From positions 1 through 9,821 of the forward strand of contig JAUHZL010000071.1 in the NCBI GenBank assembly GCA_030425945.1: a stretch of 9,821 nt of DNA, in the 5' to 3' direction. Source of the DNA: Alphaproteobacteria bacterium. GTDB taxonomy: Bacteria > Pseudomonadota > Alphaproteobacteria > Rhodobacterales > Rhodobacteraceae. Positions within the stretch are counted from its first letter, which is position 1, and each line of letters begins with the position of its first letter. This document shows, in pieces, positions 4,569 through 9,821 of this stretch. Under the pieces are notes generated by a model. That model was not told the origin of the DNA. It saw only the letters and a list, made by a program, of their open reading frames with translations, and did not search any database. The position numbers were made by a program, and so were the translations under genes.

Positions 4569-5671
4569 AGCGGATCGATGCGGAAGATCACCCGGCTGTC
4601 ATGGCTGGTGTGGATCGAGTTCGGGATCGTGCGATACGTCACCTCGACCGGCACCGGGCGCCCCGTCAGACCCCCGGGAAGGTCCCGCGTGTCGAGCGTG
4701 ATCCGCTGCGTGTAGGACAGCGTCTGGTTCCCGCTCATCTCGATCACGTCGCCCAGCTGGAACTCCTGCTCGCCGATCTTCACGAGGAAGACCGCCGTCC
4801 CGGGCGTGCCGGGATCGAGGTTCTTAATCGTGCCCTCGGCGCGCAGCTCGATCCGCGCGCGCGGCGGCAGCACAACGCGCGGCCAGCGGGCCAGTTGCAC
4901 GACGGTCTGCCCGCGCTCGAAGCTGCTGGCCGCCCGCGCGGTCTGGTCGATGGGGGCTTCCAGCGTGACCGAAGGCGGCTCGACCGGGCGGGGCGGCTCG
5001 GGGCGGGGATCGGGGCGGGGGTCCGGCACGATGACCGGGGGGGTGCTGCTGGCGCAGCGCACGGTCACGAGGCTGGCGGCGCTGCGGCTCAGGATCGTCC
5101 GCGCGCCGAGGCGGGGATCGCTGTTGCGCCCGACATGGGGGCGCAGTCCCAGCGCCCGGCCGACGAGTTCGATGGTCGGCGCCGAGATGACCTCGACCTC
5201 GCGGCGTCCGACGCGGTCGGTGTCGACGAGACCGATGATGTGCCCGCGCTCGTCGAACACGACCGGTCCGGCGACGTCGGTGCGGCTCGAGGTGCGCACG
5301 CCGTAACGGGTGGCCGCGCCCCGGATCGAGGGGCTGGTGACGACCGCCAGCACGCTGCCCCGCCCGCCGGAGGGCGCCGCGAGCAGCAGCGTTTCGCGGT
5401 CGTAGGGCAGGCGGTCGGACAGGACCAGCGCCGGGCGGCGCGGATCACGGGCAAGCGGGACGAAGGCGAGCCCGCTGCGCGCATCGATCAGCGGCGTGCG
5501 GGCGCGTCCGAGGCCGTCGACCTCGACCGCGCGGCATCCGGAGATGGCATCCGCCCGGGTCAGCACATGGCGGCCGTCGGCGACGATCACGCCGGTGGTT
5601 TCCTGTGCCGCGAGCGGGCCGCCGAAGCACAGCGCGAAGCCTGCGAGGAGTGCCAGTCTGGTGCGTGTCAT
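4565..5671 (-). CDS. Exported trypsin-like pseudo-protease with proline-rich linker and C-terminal beta domain
   Basis: This 368-residue protein has a signal peptide (about 1-22, cut near PLAAQ). Residues 25-205 follow the outline of an S1C/trypsin-like peptidase, but the catalytic triad is missing. The usual TNAHVV-type segment is TRADAI (38-43), with Asp41 where His belongs. The DLALL-type segment is SGLAFVPL (66-73). The GNSGGP segment is TDVAGP (131-136), with Val133 at the serine position, followed by the typical VFDERGHIIGLV. Cysteines C46 and C206 may pair. A Pro/Arg/Glu-rich linker (about 211-233) leads to a beta-rich C-terminal domain (about 237-368) that I cannot name. Start is ATG 5671 with GGAG nearby; an upstream in-frame ATG at 5728 would bury the signal peptide. 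It follows the flavoenzyme gene by 87 bases on the same strand and may be partly co-transcribed. It probably binds rather than cleaves its partner. Confidence 0.78.
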   Translation of the reverse strand: MTRTRLALLAGFALCFGGPLAAQETTGVIVADGRHVLTRADAISGCRAVEVDGLGRARTPLIDARSGLAFVPLARDPRRPALVLSDRLPYDRETLLLAAPSGGRGSVLAVVTSPSIRGAATRYGVRTSSRTDVAGPVVFDERGHIIGLVDTDRVGRREVEVISAPTIELVGRALGLRPHVGRNSDPRLGARTILSRSAASLVTVRCASSTPPVIVPDPRPDPRPEPPRPVEPPSVTLEAPIDQTARAASSFERGQTVVQLARWPRVVLPPRARIELRAEGTIKNLDPGTPGTAVFLVKIGEQEFQLGDVIEMSGNQTLSYTQRITLDTRDLPGGLTGRPVPVEVTYRTIPNSIHTSHDSRVIFRIDPL

Positions 5672-5718
5672 GGTCCGGGTTCTCCGCTCTGGTGACCCCA
5701 GTCTAGCACGCAGGCCGG

Positions 5719-5744
5719 GGCGCGCCACCCGGGGGCGGCGCGCC
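5719..5744. repeat. GGCGCGCC inverted pair between two minus-strand genes
   Basis: The self-complementary octamer GGCGCGCC occurs at 5719-5726 and again at 5737-5744, separated by ten bases that include CCCGGG. It can form an 8-bp all-GC hairpin in the 87-bp gap between the methylglycine dehydrogenase-like gene and the pseudo-protease gene. No T tract follows on the minus strand, so I regard it as a possible pause, attenuator or processing structure rather than a clear terminator. Confidence 0.35.
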
Positions 5745-5758
5745 GTGTTGGTCGGGTC

Positions 5759-8260
5759 TCAGCCGTCCTGGCGGATGCGGGCGTTGGTCGGGTCGAAGGG
5801 GCTGTCCTCGGTCACTTCGACGTCCCAGAGCCGGTTCTGCATCTTCACCTTCAGCTTCGTCCCCGGCACCGCGAGGTCGGGCCGCACGTAGCCCATCCCG
5901 ATCGACTTGCCGAAGGCCACCGACCAGCCGCCCGAGGTCAGGCGCCCGACCTTGGTGTCGCCGTCATAGAGCGCCTCGCGGCCCCAGGGATCGGCGTCGT
6001 CGGGGCCGTCGATCAGGACGGTCACGCATTTCGAGCGGAGGCCGGTGGCCAGCATCGCGGCCTTGCCGGTGAAGTCCTTCTCGAGGTCCACGAAGCGGTC
6101 GAGACCGGCCTCCAGCGGGGTGGCGTCGCGGCCAAGCTCGGTGCCGAAGGCGCGGTAGGATTTTTCCTGCCGCAGCCAGTTCTGCGCCCGGCCGCCGACC
6201 AGCTTCATCCCGTGCTTCTCGCCCGCTGCCAGCAGCAGGTCCCAGAGATAGCGCTGCATCTCGATCGGGTGGTGCAGTTCCCAGCCCAGCTCGCCGGTAT
6301 AGGCGACGCGGATCGCGCGGACCGGGCACATCCCCAGTTCGATCTCGCGCATCGACAGCCACGGGAAGCGCTTGTTCCCGAGCACGGTGTCCGGGTCCGC
6401 GTCCTTGACGATCTCCTTCAGGATGTCGCGCGACTTCGGCCCCGCCAGCGCGAAGACGCCCCACTGGGTGGTGACGTCATGGATGTCGAGGGCACCGCCG
6501 CCGGCCGCCGTGAAGTCCTCGGCGGCCTTCTTCAGGTAGTCGGCGTCATAGGCGGTCCAGGCCCCGGCCGAGACGAGGTAGTACTCGTTCTCCGCCAGCC
6601 GGACGATGGTGTACTCGGTCCGGGTGGTGCCGGTCGCCGTCAGCGCGTAGGTCAGGTTGATGCGCCCGACCTTGGGCAGCCGGTTGCAGGTGAAGCCGTC
6701 GAGGAAGGCCGTCGCCCCCGGTCCGCGCACGAGGTGCTTGGTGAAGGCGGTCGCGTCGATCAGGCCTGCGGTGTCGCGGACCGCTTCCGCCTCGGCCCTG
6801 GCGTAGGGCCACCAGCCGCCGCGCCGGAACGAGCGGGCGTCGTGGTCGAAGCTGTCGGGGGCGTCGAGCGGGCCGTAGTAGTTCGGGCGCTCCCAGCCGT
6901 TGACGCAGCCGAACTGCGCGCCGAGGGCCTTCTGGCGGTCGTAGACGGGCGCGGTGCGCAGCGGGCGGCAGGCTTCGCGCTCCTCGTCGGGGTGGTGCAG
7001 GATGAAGACGTGGGCGTAGCACTCCTCGTTCTTGCGCGCCGCGTACTCGGTGGTCATCCAGCTGCCGTAGCGCTTGGGGTCGAGGGCCGCCATGTCGATC
7101 TCGGCCTCGCCCTCGGTCATCATCTGCGCAAGGTAGTAGCCGGTGCCACCCGCCGCGGTGATCCCGAACGAGAAGCCCTCGGCGAGCCACATGTTGCGCA
7201 GGCCCGGTGCCGGGCCGACCAGCGGGTTGCCGTCCGGAGTATAGCAGATCGGGCCGTTGAAATCGTCCTTCAGGCCGACCGTCTCGGAGGTCGGGATCCG
7301 GTGGATCATCGACATGTACTCTTCCTCGATCCGCTCGAGGTCGAGCGGGAAGAGGTCGGCCCGGAAGCTGTCGGGCACGGTGTATTCGAAGCGCGCGGGC
7401 GCGCCGTGCTCGTAGGGGCCGAGGATCCAGCCGCCGCGCTCTTCGCGGACGTACCACTTGGCATCGGCGTCGCGCAGCACCGGGTGCTCGGGATTGCCGG
7501 CCTTGCGCCACTCGACCAGCGCCGGATCGGGCTCGGTCACGATGTACTGGTGCTCGACCGGGATCGCGGGGATCTTGATGCCCAGCAGTTTCGCGGTGCG
7601 CTGGGCATGGTTGCCGGTCGCGGTCACGACGTGCTCGGCGGTGATCACGGCCTGCTCGTCCGACGGCACCAGGTTGCCGCCCTTCTCGACCATCCTGGTG
7701 ACGGTCACCTGCCACTCGGAGCCGGTCCAGTGGTAGCCGTCCACCTGCCAGCGCCGCTCGATCGTCACGCCGAACTGGCGCGCGCCCTTGGCCATCGCCT
7801 GCGTCACGTCGGCCGGGTTGATGTAGCCGTCGGTCGGGTGGAAGATCGCGCCCTTCAGGTCCTCGGTGCGCACCAGCGGCCAGCGCGCCTTGATCTCGGA
7901 GGGGGTCAGCCACTCGTAGGGGATGCCCACCGTCTCGGCGGTCGAGGCATAAAGCATGTACTCGTCCATCCGGTCCTGCGTCTGGGCCATCCGCAGGTTG
8001 CCGACCACCGAGAAGCCGGGGTTGAGGCCGGTCTCGGCCTCGAGGCCCTTGTAGAACTTCACCGAGTAGTCGTGGATGTGGCTGGTCGCATAGCCCATGT
8101 TGAAGAGCGGCAGCAGACCGGCGGCATGCCAGGTCGAGCCCGAGGTCAGCTCGTCGCGCTCGAGCAGCATCGTGTCCCACCCCGCCTTGCCGAGGTGATA
8201 GGCGATCCCGGTTCCGACGGCGCCGCCGCCGACCACCAGGGCTTTGACATGGGTTTTCAT
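5759..8260 (-). CDS. FAD/GcvT-domain methylglycine dehydrogenase (dimethylglycine/sarcosine dehydrogenase-like)
   Basis: This 833-residue flavoenzyme would demethylate an N-methylated glycine such as dimethylglycine or sarcosine and pass the one-carbon unit to tetrahydrofolate. The N-terminal DAO-type domain (about 5-370) has the FAD motif GGGAVG at 11-16 and GSTWHAAGL at 41-49; H45 matches the residue that carries covalent FAD in mammalian dimethylglycine dehydrogenase. PVEHQYIVTEP (234-244) is a further family signature. A bridging FAO_M-type segment (about 375-430) precedes the GcvT domain (about 435-715), with CNRLPKVGRINLTYALT and YTGELGWE (654-661), then the GcvT C-terminal barrel (about 735-825). 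The acidic residue at the folate site is E549 rather than the Asp of the glycine-cleavage T-protein; some family members share this. Start is ATG 8260 with GGAG upstream. Full length, no frameshift. Cytosolic. Substrate choice is inferred; no betaine-pathway neighbour is present to confirm it. Confidence 0.92.
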   Translation of the reverse strand: MKTHVKALVVGGGAVGTGIAYHLGKAGWDTMLLERDELTSGSTWHAAGLLPLFNMGYATSHIHDYSVKFYKGLEAETGLNPGFSVVGNLRMAQTQDRMDEYMLYASTAETVGIPYEWLTPSEIKARWPLVRTEDLKGAIFHPTDGYINPADVTQAMAKGARQFGVTIERRWQVDGYHWTGSEWQVTVTRMVEKGGNLVPSDEQAVITAEHVVTATGNHAQRTAKLLGIKIPAIPVEHQYIVTEPDPALVEWRKAGNPEHPVLRDADAKWYVREERGGWILGPYEHGAPARFEYTVPDSFRADLFPLDLERIEEEYMSMIHRIPTSETVGLKDDFNGPICYTPDGNPLVGPAPGLRNMWLAEGFSFGITAAGGTGYYLAQMMTEGEAEIDMAALDPKRYGSWMTTEYAARKNEECYAHVFILHHPDEEREACRPLRTAPVYDRQKALGAQFGCVNGWERPNYYGPLDAPDSFDHDARSFRRGGWWPYARAEAEAVRDTAGLIDATAFTKHLVRGPGATAFLDGFTCNRLPKVGRINLTYALTATGTTRTEYTIVRLAENEYYLVSAGAWTAYDADYLKKAAEDFTAAGGGALDIHDVTTQWGVFALAGPKSRDILKEIVKDADPDTVLGNKRFPWLSMREIELGMCPVRAIRVAYTGELGWELHHPIEMQRYLWDLLLAAGEKHGMKLVGGRAQNWLRQEKSYRAFGTELGRDATPLEAGLDRFVDLEKDFTGKAAMLATGLRSKCVTVLIDGPDDADPWGREALYDGDTKVGRLTSGGWSVAFGKSIGMGYVRPDLAVPGTKLKVKMQNRLWDVEVTEDSPFDPTNARIRQDG

Positions 8261-8293
8261 GGGACAGACTCCGAGCGTGCGTTTGCCCGGCAG

Positions 8294-8321
8294 ATTGTCG
8301 GTTTTGCCGCGCGACGGTCCA
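8294..8321 (-). promoter_or_regulatory. Possible promoter for the methylglycine dehydrogenase-like gene
   Basis: Read on the minus strand, TGGACC (8321-8316) and GACAAT (8299-8294) are separated by 16 bases, each matching four of six bases of the sigma-70 -35 and -10 consensus. The implied transcription start, near 8287, would give a leader of about 27 bases before ATG 8260. This is the best candidate in the divergent region but it is weak. Confidence 0.25.
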
Positions 8322-8383
8322 GCGGCTTCGACGCTTGGAGGGGCGTTTGCGACATGGCCCGCCCCGGGCGCGTCGCCAGACCC

Positions 8384-8447
8384 TGCGGACCGGCAGGCCG
8401 GGTTGGCGCGTGACCTCGTCGCGCGGGTGCGGACCGGCAGGCCGGGT
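8384..8447. repeat. Two perfect 20-bp direct repeats upstream of htpX
   Basis: TGCGGACCGGCAGGCCGGGT occurs at 8384-8403 and again, without mismatch, at 8428-8447; the starts are 44 bp apart. Each copy contains the palindromic core CCGGC-AG-GCCGG. The 24 bases between copies are not repeated. The pair lies in the 261-bp divergent region, about 75 bp before the htpX start and about 125 bp before the minus-strand gene, where paired operator sites would be expected. The regulator is unknown. The rest of the region (8261-8383 and 8448-8521) shows no gene and only a weak promoter candidate. Confidence 0.6.
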
Positions 8448-8521
8448 CCTCGCTCCCTCTTCCCAACCCGCGCGGCTCACCCCATATCCGACGCGCACCC
8501 GGTTTGCTGGAGACCCCGCCG

Positions 8522-9442
8522 ATGGCCACCGTTCGCACTGCCATGCTGCTTGCCGCAATGACCGCGCTGTTCGGCGCGGTGGGCCTGATGCTGGGCGGCG
8601 GCACCGGCCTCGTCCTGGCGCTGCTCTTCGCGGGGGGCATGAACCTCTTCGCGTGGTGGTCGTCGGACCAGATGGTGCTTCGGATGCACAACGCGCGCCC
8701 CGTCGATGCCCAGAGCGCGCCGGGCCTGGTGACCATGGTGGCCCGGCTCGCGCGGCAGGCGCGGATGCCGATGCCGAAGGTCTACATCATCGACAGCCCG
8801 CAGCCGAACGCCTTCGCCACCGGGCGCGATCCGAACCATGCCGCGGTCGCGGCCACCACCGGGCTGCTGCAATCGCTGAGCCAGGACGAGATCGAGGGCG
8901 TCATGGCCCACGAGCTGGCCCATATCCAGAACCGCGACACGCTGACGATGACGATCACCGCGACGCTGGCCGGCGCCATCGGCATGCTGGCGAACTTCGC
9001 GCTGTTCTTCCGGGGCGACCGCAACAACCCGCTGGGCATCGTCGGCATCCTCGCGACGATGATCCTCGCGCCGCTGGCCGCCGGTCTGGTTCAGATGGCG
9101 ATCAGCCGCACCCGCGAGTATGAGGCCGACCGGGGCGGGGCGGCGATCTCGGGCAAGCCGCTGGCGCTGGCCTCGGCCCTGAAGCGGATCGAGGGGCTGG
9201 CGGCCCGCACCGACATGAACAGCGCCGAGCGCAACCCGGCCACGGCGCACATGTTCATCATCAACCCGCTGCATGCCCATGCGCATGACAAGCTGTTCTC
9301 GACCCACCCCTCGACCGCGAACCGGATCCGCGCCCTGCAGCAGATCGCGCAGGAGATGGGCAAGGAAACCCTGTCGCGCATCCCGGTGACCGGTGCCGGG
9401 GCCGGGCGCACGCCGTCCGGGACCAGCGGTCCCTGGGGCTGA
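8522..9442 (+). CDS. htpX: Membrane zinc metalloprotease HtpX (M48B)
   Basis: HtpX is an inner-membrane M48 protease that degrades damaged or misfolded membrane proteins alongside FtsH. This 306-residue copy has two N-terminal membrane segments (about 8-24 and 28-46, ending NLFAWWSSD). The zinc site is HELAH, with H130, E131 and H134, and the third ligand is probably E199 in the SRTREYEAD segment. Further membrane or hydrophobic stretches lie at about 142-162 and 172-194. The conserved PNAFATGRDP (95-104) and the C-terminal STHPSTANRI are typical. A short Gly/Thr/Pro/Ser-rich tail ends the protein. I start at ATG 8522, nine bases after TGGAGA (8508-8513); the frame extends to TTG 8504, which overlaps that ribosome binding site. 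It is transcribed alone, divergent from the flavoenzyme gene and followed by a strong terminator. Heat or envelope-stress control is usual for the family but not visible here. Confidence 0.96.
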   Translation: MATVRTAMLLAAMTALFGAVGLMLGGGTGLVLALLFAGGMNLFAWWSSDQMVLRMHNARPVDAQSAPGLVTMVARLARQARMPMPKVYIIDSPQPNAFATGRDPNHAAVAATTGLLQSLSQDEIEGVMAHELAHIQNRDTLTMTITATLAGAIGMLANFALFFRGDRNNPLGIVGILATMILAPLAAGLVQMAISRTREYEADRGGAAISGKPLALASALKRIEGLAARTDMNSAERNPATAHMFIINPLHAHAHDKLFSTHPSTANRIRALQQIAQEMGKETLSRIPVTGAGAGRTPSGTSGPWG

Positions 9443-9450
9443 CGGGCACG

Positions 9451-9485
9451 AAAAAGGGCCTGCCCCGGAAGGCAGGCCCCTCTTT
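9451..9485. terminator. Bidirectional intrinsic terminator between htpX and the BMP-family gene
   Basis: GGGCCTGCC (9456-9464) pairs perfectly with GGCAGGCCC (9471-9479) around CCGGAA. On the plus strand CTCTTT follows, ending htpX transcripts. On the minus strand the stem is followed by TTTTT (complement of AAAAA at 9451-9455), ending transcripts of the gene at 9821-9506. The latter has the better T run. Confidence 0.9.
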
Positions 9486-9505
9486 CCTTCGGCCGGAGCC
9501 GTGGA

Positions 9506-9821
9506 TCAGGACGGGATTTCCGCGGTCAGACCTTCGACGAAGAAGTCGAGCCCGGCGAGGACGCCATCATCGGCAATCTCGCCCTCGGCCAGCCACGGGC
9601 TGCCGTCCTGCTTGTTCAGCGGGCCGGTGAACGGGTGGTAGGTGCCGGCGGCGATGGCGTCCTTCATGGCGAGCGCCTCGGCCTTCACGTCGTCCGGAAC
9701 CGCCGACGAGATCTCGCCGATTTCCACCATGCCCGGGCCGATGCCGTCCCAGGTCATCACCGAGCTCCAGGTGCCGTCCATCACGGCCTGCACGCGCTCG
9801 ATGTAGTAAGGGGCCCAGTTG
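9506..9821 (-). CDS. BMP-family ABC transporter substrate-binding protein, C-terminal part (truncated by window edge)
   Basis: Only the last 104 or so residues are present; the reading frame runs off the right edge at 9821. The visible part reads NWAPYYIERVQAVMDGTWSS, then WDGIGPGMVEIGE, AGTYHPFTGPLNKQDGS and DFFVEGLTAEIPS. These are hallmark C-terminal segments of the BMP/PnrA-like (Med lipoprotein) family: Y-x-x-RV-x-AV-x-DGTW, G-K/T-x-HPF-x-GP and the final F/Y-VEG. Family members are periplasmic or lipoprotein receptors that deliver purine nucleosides or similar ligands to an ABC importer. The N-terminal signal or lipobox lies outside the window, so anchoring and ligand cannot be judged. 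A strong terminator follows the stop, so it is the last gene of its unit. Confidence 0.92.
   Translation of the reverse strand, partial: NWAPYYIERVQAVMDGTWSSVMTWDGIGPGMVEIGEISSAVPDDVKAEALAMKDAIAAGTYHPFTGPLNKQDGSPWLAEGEIADDGVLAGLDFFVEGLTAEIPS

Noticed and set aside
6212..8413. 733-codon plus-strand open frame antisense to the methylglycine dehydrogenase-like gene
   Set aside because: Its composition is that of an antisense GC shadow, and the minus-strand protein has complete FAD and GcvT domains.
8384..8447. Repeat pair as a minimal CRISPR array
   Set aside because: Only two copies, a GC-rich 24-bp gap and no cas genes; paired regulatory sites are more likely.
8504..8521. TTG start for htpX six codons upstream
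   Set aside because: It overlaps the ribosome binding site that serves ATG 8522, and the extra residues are not HtpX-like.
6546..8558. 670-codon minus-strand frame overlapping the same gene and the intergenic region
   Set aside because: It is an out-of-frame copy of the real gene's codons, rich in Arg/Pro, with no domain.

Overview
This window is about 70% GC, with tightly packed genes, strong third-position GC bias and GGAG-type ribosome binding sites. The gene repertoire fits an alphaproteobacterium of the Rhodobacterales, in the Roseobacter/Rhodobacteraceae group. Supporting features are a large FAD/GcvT-type methylglycine dehydrogenase, a BMP-family transporter, secreted EF-hand proteins and a GAGTATTTTT intergenic motif that I recall from this order. 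This placement is an inference from gene content, not a database result. The window has no rRNA, tRNA, CRISPR array, insertion sequence or phage gene. It reads as ordinary chromosomal core and flexible-core sequence.

Left part (1-3319, + strand). A D-2-hydroxyacid dehydrogenase (104-1090) is followed by a terminator-like hairpin that runs into the GAGTATTTTT motif. Next come a FAD-dependent D-amino-acid dehydrogenase closely resembling D-arginine dehydrogenase (1163-2236) and, overlapping it by ATGA, a DUF938 SAM-dependent methyltransferase (2233-2895). A short intergenic region holding an FNR/FixK-like box and a strong dyad separates these from a small AhpD/carboxymuconolactone-decarboxylase-fold protein (2966-3319).

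Middle part (3320-5758). Two exported proteins lie on the + strand: a four-EF-hand protein with a Gly/Gln/His-rich tail (3399-4004) and a small two-cysteine protein of unknown function (4123-4554). A tandem hairpin pair separates them. The second converges on a minus-strand gene (5671-4565) encoding an exported, apparently catalytically dead trypsin-like protein with a proline-rich linker and a C-terminal beta-rich domain. A palindrome carrying both stop codons sits at the convergence point.

Right part (5759-9821). An 833-residue FAD/GcvT methylglycine dehydrogenase-like enzyme runs on the minus strand (8260-5759). It is divergent from the membrane metalloprotease gene htpX (8522-9442, +), and the 261-bp region between them contains a perfect 20-bp direct repeat. 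A bidirectional intrinsic terminator closes htpX and the truncated minus-strand BMP-family substrate-binding protein (9821-9506).

Functionally, three of the larger genes are oxidoreductases of small amino or hydroxy acids (glyoxylate/hydroxypyruvate, a D-amino acid, an N-methylglycine). This suggests peripheral nitrogen/carbon scavenging, but they lie in separate transcription units and no shared pathway is demonstrated. I found no convincing new multi-gene system. The most useful leads are three enzymes that depart from family-defining residues and several uncharacterised regulatory dyads and repeats.
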